The notes beneath the pieces were generated by a model. The model worked only from the letters and a program-made list of their open reading frames with translations, searched no databases and was not told the origin of the DNA. 64,000 nt of DNA from contig ARYC01000257.1 of NCBI GenBank assembly GCA_000711775.1, positions 116,276 through 180,275 of the forward strand, written 5' to 3'. Both the position numbers and the translations under genes were made by a program. Below are positions 47,903 to 59,092 of this stretch, piece by piece; position 1 is the first letter of the stretch, and each line of letters opens with the position of its first letter. This stretch comes from Oxytricha trifallax. Lineage: Eukaryota; Ciliophora; Spirotrichea; Sporadotrichida; Oxytrichidae.

Positions 47903-50900
47903 GCGGTTAGGAATTTAAGTAAAATCCAAATACTTCTTAAAGCTTTGATCCATTCAGTAGATTAACTTCTCTCTTGGTCCAGATTCTTTAAGGTGACTAA
48001 TATCAAAGAAGTTTATCAAAATCTTTCACTCAGGGAAGCCAGTAATAGACCATGTAATAACCAACTTAATCTTTAAACTAAAGCATGATCAGTTAGTCGA
48101 GTTCATCAGTAAATTCAAGTTAAACTAAGCCCAATTAAACTTTACACACTAAAATCTTGAGAAGCTCAACTACATCGTTTAATGATGGAATGGCAACAAG
48201 AAGAAAGACCACTTAATTAACTTAGGCTTAGCAAATGCAAGTTTAACAATAGTAAATGCAGTAATAGCAAATGCAGACCAGAAGTGGAGCTTAGACTGGA
48301 AAGTATTCGTAACAGTCAAGTGGAGCTCAGACTAGGTAATCTATGCCAATAGTAAATAACAAATCTGCTTTGGTTAGAAGAGCCACTTAAGAGTCTAATT
48401 AACCATTCTCATTTGCCCCAACTATGACTAGTCCTGTGAGTTAAGTCTCAAACCCATTTTAAGAGCTATTAAACTCAGATTTTCATAAGCAAAATTTTGG
48501 AACTTAATTCTCAGCTCTTTTCCCTACAGATTTTGTAATTAAACCACCCCATTAAGTTTCTCAGTAGCAGTAATTAATTGATGAAAAGCCTACTTAGGTT
48601 TCTGTATCTCCAACTAAATCTTCGACAAATAAGTCAGTATCATCTCAAAAGATCACCTCCACTAAACAATCGAATACTTTCTAGGCCACTCATGAAAGAA
48701 AGAATTCAAATCTTACAGGATCAGTTATCCAACAGTAGCAGCAACAACAATAATAGCAAACCTTCAGTACTGCTGCCTCATAAGCTCATTAACCAATTAC
48801 AATATCTGTCTAACTAGGACCAAACTATAGAACTAATCAATAAGAATTAGTTAAGTACCTTCCTCTAATCTTTGAATTTATTTAAAATAAAAAAAGTAAA
48901 TCAAAATAAGTAGTTGTTAAAATTACATTTCTATGAATCATTACATCTCTTATACGAAGACCTGAAACTAAATAACCTAAGAGACAAAGTATACTCTCCA
49001 TAACTTGCTAAACTCTTGATTCAATTAGCTGTAATTATTGACCCTTATGGCAAAGCTGCTTATGTCGAGCATTACTTCAAAGAACACCCTTAAGCCTTGA
49101 AAGATTTGAACGAGGACATTAAGAAATATTATAAGGATGGCCCACTTTTAAGACCAGATGTGGAAATTCAACCTGTTCCTAGAATATTCAAATGGATTGA
49201 GAACTAGCTTATAATTAATTAAATTACAGCTTAGTACTTGAAAGCTTTCACCCATTTACTATTTATTCTAATTAATTTGTAAGAAATCTAACGGTTTGCT
49301 TTCTTTTAAATACCCCTTACTTTTTGAGAACTCGAGGAAATTAGTGCGTTTATATGAATTACTTAATGATTCTACAAGAAACTCATACCTCCACTAAATC
49401 TTAATTTCATCATCTTAACAATCTTCATCTTTAATATAATTTTGTAATAATGTATTATTTGATATAAACTACTTTAAATAACTTTCCATTAATCTTAATG
49501 GGCTATAGATAGTGAAGTTTTATTGAATTCAATAGTACGCAGAAATCATTTCAAAGACAGTAGCTTAAGCAGCTTAAACTCAACTGATTATTTGATGAAT
49601 GATAAACTTAAGGACCTTCATAAGATATTTATTAGAGATATTTACCCTTTAAATTATTTTTAATTCATCCATTCGAGAAAATCCTATTTTGTCTGAAAGA
49701 CGAGTCTATGAACTTAGATGACTTGAAGAAAATACCTAGCATAGTAGCATTACCCATAATGGAAATTATCAGATATGCTAGGCTTTTCTAATCAGAAATC
49801 CAAAGTCTTATAGATTTATATAAGCTATTATTGTAGAAATACATTTGAATTTGGAAAATTAATTTTTAACTTATTTATTATAATTCAAAATCGTGGCAGT
49901 TAAAGTTGGCAAATTTGAACGATCTTGGGCGCATTCGATAGAGAATTCAAAATTAGCTGGACTTTACTATTGGCGGTACTATTTTATCGCATCCCTGGAG
50001 CGAGATAACTTGACTTAAATGTGAGGGTATAATTTAATAAATTTAGAGGCGTTTAATTAAAGTGAATTTATCTGGGTTAAGGAATGCGATAAAATAGTAC
50101 CGCCAATCATAAAGTCCAGCTAATTTTGAATTCTCTATTGAATGCGCCCAAGATCGTTCAAATTTGCCAACTTTAAATGCCACAATTTTGAATTATAATA
50201 AATTAGTTAATAATTAATTTTCCAAATTCAAATGTATTTCTACAATAATCATTATTTATGGAAATCACTCTATACTATTTTAAGTCTACCAGTCTGGCCT
50301 GACTCTTTATATAGACTTATTTAAAGAGAAGACATCTTGAATAATTTGAGATTATTCGAGAGAAATACTGCTAATTCAAATAATATCTTGAATACTGTTA
50401 AAGCAGGTTAAAATGCTCACTTTAAATGTAGCTTTAATTGTATCTATTCATTTATAATTGTTCATTATATTTAAATATTTAATTAACTTTCATCATTCGT
50501 TAATGGACAACATGCAGAGACAAACTTCTAAGAAATATGCACTAAATCGTGGACTTACAAATGTATTTGTAGACAATCAATGAAATTTAAAGATTTAACT
50601 CATATAATTAATAGTGTAATGTACTTATAATTACATTAATTGATATTATATTTAATAGTTAGGAAGAAATAGCATAAGAGGAACACAGAAAACAAATGCA
50701 GAGTAACATCATAAGAACCACTGCTGATTTGATATATAACTCAGGGGAGATATCTTCCAATAGCAATAGTGACATAAGTAACAAGAATGTTTAATAATTT
50801 TAAGAAATTATAAATCATAAATATTTTATATGAGTGATAAATATCATTAATTTTAATAATTAAAGAATACATCTATTGGAGATTTCTTTAGAAACAGATT

Positions 50901-53900
50901 CAGCTAAGACACAAGATTGGTAAAATCAATATTAAAAATTAAGAATTCTTGGAAATACAAATAAATTAATAAAGTATCTTACAATATTTTAGATTGAAGG
51001 AGGTACAAAACATGTTAAACTCCACTTCAGAAATTATAGTTAAGTTAGAACACATCTAAAATCGTGAAACTCTTTCTGAGGAGGTATTCAATACTGAAAA
51101 GCAAAAACTTTAATTTCTTTATTTGAATTCATTAATTTTTTTCATGAAATTGAAAATAACTTTTAGACAAAATGTTCTTGAGATAATTGGCTAAGTGTCC
51201 AGGGAGAGGAGCCTTACAATTTGGTACTCAATAGACAATTCCAACTGAAGTATTAAACATCCCAAAAATTAATCAGACTGGCTACGCTCCAATGAATGAG
51301 ACTTATATGCAGGTAGAGTTCAAGGATTATGATTGTTAAAGCCTAGTATATAGTAAATTTTATTGTACAATTGAGAGTAGTTATTAATTAGGATGATGCA
51401 GCTCAAAAGGAAATGCTATAATGGGCAGAGTTTCATAATGGTGTAGCTAGTGCACTTCGGATAGCACAAAGTTTCAAGCAAAGAGACTTCAATAGTAAAG
51501 ACAACGGCAGTGGAGTGAGTACTTAACACACAAGGAATTGGATAATGTATCATAAACCATAAGAACCAAAGTATGAACACGGTGGTTTCTTATTGGCTAT
51601 TGGGCTGCTTGGCTAGTTAGACACTCTTTAACCTACGGACATTTATCAGCATCTGAAATCCACGCATGATGCGACAGCCATTGGAGTCTTGCTTGGTAGA
51701 AGCGCTTCTAAAATTGGAAGCATGGATGACCATGATACTAGAACTCTCTGTATTCACATCCCTTATAAAGAAATAATTCAAAATACTAAAAATGTTAACA
51801 TTGTAAACTAATTCAGATAATGTTTAATATTTTACTTACTTCCTCCAACATTGAGCATTGATATTTCTCTTTCGATTTAATCTGCTGCAGTCAAACAAAA
51901 TAATATTCTATATTTTAAAGTCAATTTAATTCAAGAGATAATCAATTTAATTTACTACTGAAAAATACAAATTAAGTTTATAAATTTTTAAGATTGATAT
52001 TATTTTTTGTTCTTTATCTGAATGAAAAGAAAAATTTAATAATTAGAATTTGGTAATATAATAATAAAAAACAGAGTAAGGATTATAATGACGTTTATTA
52101 AATATAATTATTCAATAATTATAATTTTATTAAGAAAAATTATTTTAGAATAATCACTATCTTTTTGTATCATAAAATAATTAGGCAAAACTTATAGCAA
52201 TAAGTAAACTTTGTCTTTAATTTATTATAAATAATTATAAAATTTTTCCATTAAAGTATTATTTCAAAAAAATACTATTTCCTCTTTATTAATATTTTTA
52301 AAAGGCTTTTACTTACCTATTATTACAAGCAAAATAAATAATTTCAATTTTATTACCAACTGGAAATTTAGAAATATTTTCTTTATAGTGTAAATTATTG
52401 GAAATAGTCTTGAAAATAATAAATTTACAAAAAATTTAGTTAAATTATATATGAGGTTTAGAGTAATTGGTGCAGGTCTCTTGTATAAAGGAACCTCCAA
52501 TCGATTAATGACTGAAATGCTCTTAGCTTAGATTGGAAGAAAACCATTGTCTGATAAGGCTATTGAGAGAGAAGGATATGCATTGGCAAGTGGACTTGCT
52601 TTAGGTCTAGTAAATTTGGGAGTAGGGAATAAGATGCAAGGATTGAGTGATTTGAAACTTGATGAAAGACTCATTAGATATGTAGAAGGGGGAAAAATCA
52701 TTGATTTACCTTAATCAATGTTATCTCAGAATTTCAATCATGAAAATAGTAGCAAATCAGGTCAAGGATGTTCCTCAATAAAAGAAGGGGACATGGTAAA
52801 TGTTCATATAACTTCATAAGGTGCTCTAGTAGCTTTAGCTTTGATTCACTTAAAGTCAAACAATCAACAAATTGCTAACTAACTTCAGATGCCCTAGACC
52901 TTTTATCAACTTGAAAGTGTGAGGCCAGGATTCTTATTGATAAAAACTCTTTGCAGAAATCTAATTATGTGGGATTAGGTTAACGCTACTAGAGAGTGGG
53001 TCTTAAGTCAGATACCTACACTTATCAGAGAAATTTATGAGAATGACATAGTCACAGTAATGAAGAAGACTCAACAAAAAACAGTAATAGAAGATGGAAT
53101 AGATTTCTCTACTGTAGCTCTTTGCTATGTTAATATTGTAGCAGGTGCCATATTCTCGATAGGTTTCAAGTATGTTGGCACTGGCAACAAACAAGCCTTT
53201 CAGTTAGTAAACGAATATGCTCAGCATTTCTTCAGAAAGTTAAAAATCGTACAATCAAACAAAGACTCAATCGGAGTTATTCACAATAATTTTACTAAAA
53301 ATTAAGTTGACAAGAACACAGTTGAGACTTGCCTCTGTGTCTGTGCTTTTTCTATGAGTATGATTATGGCTGGCACTGGAGATGTGGAGTGCTTTAGAAG
53401 CTTAAGAATATTGAGAAAGCGATTTGAAAATGATATGCATTATGGTTACAATATGGCAATTCATATGAGTTTAGGATTCTTGTTCTTAGGTACAGGTGCC
53501 TTTACTTTTAGCAGTAATGATATGTCAATTTTTAATTATAAAAAAATAAAAATCTTGATATTAAATGATTAAATTAAAATTTAATCTAAATATTTGTGAA
53601 TTGCTGCATTACTTTGCTCTCTATACCCAGTATTTAAAACATAATATTATTTAGAAAGATTTATAAGTTTAATGATATATGTTTAAGTTTAAATTGTTTA
53701 AAATGTATACAACTTGGTTCTATTTAGATAAATAATAAATAATATTAATTTAGGAATCTTTAAAAAAGAATTTAGTTTTTTATTCATATTTTTTCATAAT
53801 TTATTCCTTGGTTAAATCAATTTAAACCATATAAATATAAATTATTTAAAGATACTTTATCAAATGTATTGCATAATGGTAGTTATATTTTACTATTTTA

Positions 53901-56052
53901 GACAATTATTAATTAACTTTTGAGATATCATTTACGAATAGTCAAGATTATTTAATATACTAAATTAATACCTTATCATAAATTAAATTCAAATAAATCC
54001 TCTTAGATTAAGACAACTTATTTTACATTATAATTTAAATTTATTTTCTTTGAAATAAAATTACAACAATTATATTTTATAAGTAAATATAAAGCTGAGA
54101 TTATATTTAATAAAGACAATTTTGTTAAATAAAATAATGATTACAATGTTTCATAAATGAATTAGAATATAAATTGGATTTTATTTATTATCATTTTACA
54201 AATCTCTTTCATTGAAGCAAAATTCATTTAATACTACTAATTCAAAAAGATTTTTAAACAATCAAACTTTTTTTTTGTAAAATTTAAATAGTCTCTCATA
54301 TGATTTCCTTTACAATAAATCCTTTTTTATTTATGGAGTTTTTTAATTCCCACAGAACCCAAATGACAACAGACATCACTTGCAAGCTTTGAGACACTTC
54401 TATGTACTTGCTATAGAGACCAGATTGCTCCAAGCCAGAGACATTGATAATGGTGAATTCCTGCAAATCGAAATGGATGTAACAAGTGAGGAGACAAATC
54501 AAAGTGGGCAAATTGAAATAAAAACTCAAAAAATCAAAACTCCTGATATTATAAATGGAACTATTAAGTAGATCGAAGTTCATAATGATTCTTATCACAA
54601 CGTAACTATTGATGGTTTTGGTACAAACTAAAATTAACAAAATTCTTCTCTTAATGTTTTGGAACTAAAAAAGCCAAGAGTTTTTGAACAGTTTGGCTTC
54701 TAAAGAATTATTTATCTAAAAAAGAAAGCCATCAACTCTTAAGAATAAAACCATCATAACGAAGCAGTTGAACAATCAATTTTGCCATATTCATTAGTGA
54801 ATGACGAACTTTATGGTAAACTTCACTCGAAGGATAGTTTCACAAGAGATCTAATGGAATAAGTAGGTTTAATCTATGGTAAAGTATCTCAAATTAAGGA
54901 TCCTTCAATTGAAGCTTTTCATGCATAATTTGCCAGAATTGATAAGCTTTAGTACTAAGAGCACTTTGGAGACATTGAAGATGTACTTCTTTCCTCAACG
55001 AAGAATCAATATGGATAATTAAGTCCAGCTGATTTCTTCAGGGTTTAGGACACTTACGATCAAATATAGGGATGCTTTATGTCAAAAGAGATGCTCGATA
55101 ATGCTAAGCTGAAACTTTAAATGCTATATATTATATTTTATGATTCAATTATAAATAAATTACATTTTTTTCAATTAAAAATTCCATTCAACTTATTATA
55201 AAAGAAAAATAAAAAAATTAAATTTAAATTAAAGTTTATTTTTTAAACTTCATGCAAATTGTATTTAAACCTTAAAAATATATTAATTTTTGAAATACAG
55301 GGCGACTTTTTAATCTAAGAATTATCTTTAAAAATATCAAATTTATATAATAATTTTACCTCAAAATTATTTTATTATCAATCTATATTGCCTATTATTT
55401 TTTCATTCATTATAACTTCAGACTCTTAGAGTTCTACATGACAGCTATTTTAATGATAAAGTAGATTTCATTAAAGTAATGATGGATTGCACACATACCT
55501 TAGATTCTGATCACAAATCTCTCTTGCAAGCTTATCTGAAATATAGGAGTAACCAAAATTAACTAAACAGAACTGAAAGAGATTAGATCTTTGTTCAATC
55601 TGTCAACTCTGCTTCAAGTTTGAATTCTTAAAATAAGGAAATCTAAGACTCAGTCTAGAGAATCTTATTATAAATATATTTTATAAATCTAAAACGCATA
55701 GTTCATTGGTGGTCCATTAGCAAATGAGACATAAAGTATTGATCTTTACACTGCTTATCTCTGCAAGCAAATTACTGAGCAAATTCTCAACGAATTAAAT
55801 GTCATGGGAGAGAGTGAGCTTACAGCAAGATACAAACACAAAAAGGTCAATTCATAACCCCTTGGTGAGGATGGTCCGCTTTTAGAGATTAACGAATCAC
55901 TTAAAATGAGTATCTAAACACTTATAGGAGAATAGAACAATTCAGTGTCAGACAGTTTCTTAAGAAACGACAATAATGCTGTTGATAATACTGGAGATTC
56001 TGAAAGTGTTTTTATTGACAAAGTCCTTCTACCTGTAATACTTAGATTTTGA
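47893..56052 (+). CDS. APC1 (anaphase-promoting complex subunit 1), middle and C-terminal MDS block of a scrambled gene
   Basis: A scaffold of the APC/C ubiquitin ligase. The block opens at the pointer ATAACAAGAA (47893-47902), reads SGQEFKQNPNTSQSFDPF, then a Q/S-rich insert. Family segments follow in order: FQELLNSDFHKQN (48450), LHLLYEDLKLNNLRDKV (48950), VWPDSLYRLIQRED (50300), LAKCPGRGALQFGTQQ (51190), FHNGVASALRIAQSF (51430), TAIGVLLGRSASKIG (51680), IGAGLLYKGTSNRL (52460), REGYALASGLALGLVNLG (52570), GALVALALIHLKSNN (52815), VRPGFLLIKTLCRNLIMWD (52920), ALCYVNIVAGAIFSIGFKY (53115), AFSMSMIMAGTGDVECF (53345), MAIHMSLGFLFLGTGAFTFS (53450) and RHHLQALRHFYVLAIETRLL (54370). These are the PC-type repeats and C-terminal part of APC1. 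The last blocks (55430-56052) are less conserved and end at TGA 56050-56052. Large IES-like gaps: 49265-50260 (with a MITE), 51900-52450 and 53560-54340. It has no N-terminal propeller; that is on the minus strand at 56202-58420. Confidence 0.88.
49832..50244. mobile_element. Palindromic MITE copy B (413 bp)
   Basis: A near-perfect inverted-repeat element. The left arm TGTAGAAATACATTTGAATT mirrors the right arm AATTCAAATGTATTTCTACA; inner arms share GGCAGTTAAAGTTGGCAAAT, GAACGATCTTGGGCGCATTC and TATTGGCGGTACTATTTTAT. The arms are about 165 bp with a short central spacer. The flanks ATTAT/ATAAT extend the palindrome, so the exact target duplication is unclear. It shares its terminal and core motifs with copy A at 26011-26332. 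It lies in the APC1 IES-like gap. Confidence 0.85.
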
Positions 56053-56201
56053 AGTTCAAGCACAATTTGAAAGAATTTTCAAATCAAACTTTAAGTATTT
56101 TTCAATTGAGAGTGAAAATTAATTTCATCATTCAAACACTTAACTCGAAATAACTATGATTTAAACATTTTAAAAATACTAAGATTGTAAAAAGTATCCG
56201 A

Positions 56202-56211
56202 TTCTTGTTAT
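56202..56211 (-). other. Inversion pointer ATAACAAGAA, minus-strand copy
   Basis: Lies at the end of the N-terminal APC1 block (DFIESITR). Joining to the copy at 47893-47902 gives an in-frame switch from the minus to the plus block. Confidence 0.9.
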
Positions 56212-58420
56212 AGATTCAATAAAGTCTTTGTATAAATTTTCATAAACTTCTCTGCCTGCAGCTACATTACTATCTTATTCGAGCACTCTTCTAATGACTT
56301 TAAACACACTATTAACCATAAAATCATTAATTTCAAGCCTAATTCTCACTCTTTTCTCTTCCCCATTTCCATAGACCAAAGTAACATTACTTTTGCTTGA
56401 TTTTTTCAACCCTACTATTTGGCTTGTATTCTTGTTTTATTACTAAGATGCTGAATTTATTTATGCGAGATGGTTGTTAAGGTATTGGAAATCGATTTAG
56501 TGAATGAGGGAAGTCCCTTAATATATAGAGAGGCGTGATTGGTTGCTGTCTAAAACTATCAAGTCTTTGTGGTAATTCTTTAATCTCCTTTTTAGAGCGG
56601 AGAGAGCACTCAATGTTTATTAGTCTTCTTCATAAGTATTTTAATAAATGAAAAAGAATTTATATCTTATTCTATCATAAAGCAAATAATCTTCTTTAAA
56701 AAATTCGATAATATTAAATGCTCTATTATAAATATATAAAAGTATTCGAACTGTTAAGCATTTTAGCTAATGATTTAGATATCAACCTAATTGATTAAGA
56801 GGATGAATGTTTTTATCTGCTGAATGTTATCATTCTCACATCTTGTATATTATTGAAAGTCTGAGTGTTCCTCCACTTTTTAAGTTACCTGATATCACAT
56901 GAATAGAAGTCAAGTACTTGACTTTACTGATTGAAAAGATAGACTATCAACTCATAAGAATTGAACATACTGATTGAGAAATCCACAAAAGTGGGGGAAT
57001 TAGGGGAAGAGATAGTGTGAATTTCTTCAATTGTCAATTTTGAATCTTTTGAGATGTTGTAAATTTCTGAATGTCTGCTTGAAGGTTCAATACTTCTATA
57101 ATCAAATACTATTTAAAATAGAAATTAAAATAAAATAATAATGTAACTCTCTCCCTTATTCATCATATCAATGTTCATTTGTAAATCAATCTTATTTTAT
57201 TTAAAATATGTAAAAATTAAAGAAAACTAAATTATTACATATTGCAGTTTGCACTAATTAATTTTTTTAGTTTACAAAATTCTTGTTCTATAGTAATCCA
57301 AATATTGTTTGATAGTTTTGGCTATTGTATAAAACAACCATAGGTATCTTATACCCAACTTTGATAATGTCCAATGTGGTTGCTATCATTTCATGACTAT
57401 CTTTGGTTCCAAAACTCAATGGATGCACATCACTTAAGGGGTGGCCAGTGACTGTCATATAGGCAAATTGAGGAAGTTGCTACTGCTACTAATTTCTAAT
57501 TGTGAAGGGATCGAAATGGATCAAGTCTCTGTTGTACTCAGTTTTTATTATCAAGCCATCTTCGATTGGAAACACATCCAGGATTGGAAAAAGTAGAGTT
57601 ATAATAAACTCTGAGCCACCTCTTGAGTATATTCTTAGACTTTTGTCCTAAAATTTAAGATTAACATATTATATTCTTTTATAAAGATCATAGAATTATT
57701 TAACATAATGTTAACTCATTGTAATACTTGCCTTAAAATAGCATCTCTGATCTCTCTTTGGCAAATAAGAGGTACTGTGATAATCACTAGGATCTTAAGC
57801 CAATCTCTCTACTTCATTTTGGACTTATTCCTTTACTTGACTGAAGTGACAGTATACCAATTTCTAAATCATAATATTTATTACTGTGAAAAAGTTAAAT
57901 ATGGTGGAGTATTCATAATTTATAATTTGGAGAATTAGTGAATTAAGAAGCATGTTAAAGTTAATTAGAATACTTATTATACATATAAAAAATGGAAATG
58001 TCTAATAAAGTGTTTCAAATTCTTCATTATCATCGTCATCCTGATTAATCTCAAAGTCTTCTAAGTCCCCTCTCTATGTCTTTTTGCGAAGCGCCTGTTT
58101 AGTGACACTTGTGGTCTTACCAAGTGGGACCATTAAAAATGAAATTTAAATATATTCTATTGTAACTACATTTTAAGTAAGTGCTTTATCTCCACTTACG
58201 CCTGATCTATAAAAATACTTTTTAATATATTAAGTTTTTGATTAAAATTATTAATTTCCTTTTATAAATCATAATTAACAACAAATCTTCATGAAAGTAT
58301 GAAACTTACACCGAACACTGATTCATCGTCATGAGAACTTTAATGACTTGTTAGTTTTTCTTCATGAGATCTAGAAAGCTCTAGCTCTCTGATAAATTTG
58401 AATCTATCTGCAGTTGACAT
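56202..58420 (-). CDS. APC1 N-terminal MDS block, inverted relative to the rest of the gene
   Basis: Probable ATG 58420 (MSTADRFKFIRELELSRS). Blocks read on the minus strand: QRGDLEDFEINQDDDD (58070), then LRIYSRGGSEFIITLLFPI, VFPIEDGLIIKTEYNRD and MTVTGHPLSDVHPLSFGTKD (57640-57390), VDFSISMFNSYELIVYLF (56960), and SNVTLVYGNGEEKRVRIRLE with VFKVIRRVLEQDSNVAAGRE (56370-56240). The order (a strand-rich propeller region with G-x-L-I and HPL-x-D-x-x-PL motifs, then NVTL-x-x-x-NG with a helical end) matches the N-terminal third of APC1 and stops exactly where the plus block starts. Pointers GTAAGT and TTAG were resolved; AT-rich gaps near 56630-56750 and 57120-57290 are probably further IESs. The extreme N-terminus is uncertain: no clear match to the start of animal APC1. 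Confidence 0.82.
57648..58001 (-). other. IES, pointer TTAG (354 bp)
   Basis: CTAA at 57648-57651 and 58002-58005, in the same codon phase; joins EEFETLYQ to DKSLRIYSRGG. Confidence 0.7.
58194..58303 (-). other. IES, pointer GTAAGT (110 bp)
   Basis: ACTTAC at 58194-58199 and 58304-58309. Excision joins DDESVFG to VSGDKALTQN in frame. The pointer equals a splice-donor consensus, but a GT...AG splice ending at ...TATAG leads into a different frame. Confidence 0.65.
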
Positions 58421-58637
58421 ATTTAGCGCTAATTATCTTAAATTTCAAATTTAAATTTAATATTGCTAAAATAGATAAAAATAGGAAATTGTATAAATTA
58501 ATCAAAAATCCAAAATATTTATTTAATTTTAACCAACTTTACATTTCGTTTGTATTCGAACACTTATATCAAGTAGTTGTTGATATGATCAAATCTCAAA
58601 TAACTGATTTTAAGCAAATTACAATTTTTCAACTGAT

Positions 58638-58985
58638 TCACTAGTTTAATAACCAATAGTAATTTTCAATGTCCAACTTTTAAAATGATTGCCAATCATT
58701 GAAATCTATGACCAAATTCTCATGATTGAGAGTGGAATCACCATAAATGGTCAATAACTCGTTGCTTGATGAGTGATGCGTCAAATTTAAGACCCTATCG
58801 TATTCTCCATGTTTTAAAACCCCAAGCTCACCAACTTTCAAGTCCTGCTCGACTGTTAGAGCACAAAATTCAGCAGCATTAGAGAAGGAGGAGCCAAAAA
58901 GACCATTTGAATGAGCGAAAATGAGAGAGGTTTTTGGATTTTTGGTTTGATTAGTTAAAATTAAAACTTAAAAGTGTGATATGTA
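58638..58985 (-). CDS. Unassigned coding-like segment upstream of the APC1 N-terminal block
   Basis: An open minus-strand frame without ATG: LIFAHSNGLFGSSFSNAAEF, VGELGVLKHGEYDRVLN, NELLTIYGDSTLNHENLVID, ending at TGA 58638-58640. Base composition and amino-acid use look coding, with beta-propeller-like strands. It may be a 5' MDS of APC1 (a TTCAA repeat at FN/FK would join it in phase to RFKFIRELEL) or a fragment of a neighbouring gene. Not resolved. Confidence 0.4.
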
Positions 58986-59092
58986 ATAAGGGGGCTTTTA
59001 ATCAATAAATTTGACGATTGTACTGCTGTTTCTGTATGTATTGGTGTTTTTTATAGCTCCTGCTCCTCAACTCATCGTCCTTCAGCCCAAAT

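Noticed and set aside
58826-58840. AAAACCCC near 58830 as a possible left telomere-like end of the 59-62 kb transposon
   Set aside because: It lies within the coding-like segment (GELGVLKHGE), has no repeat unit and no inverted partner to the right border.
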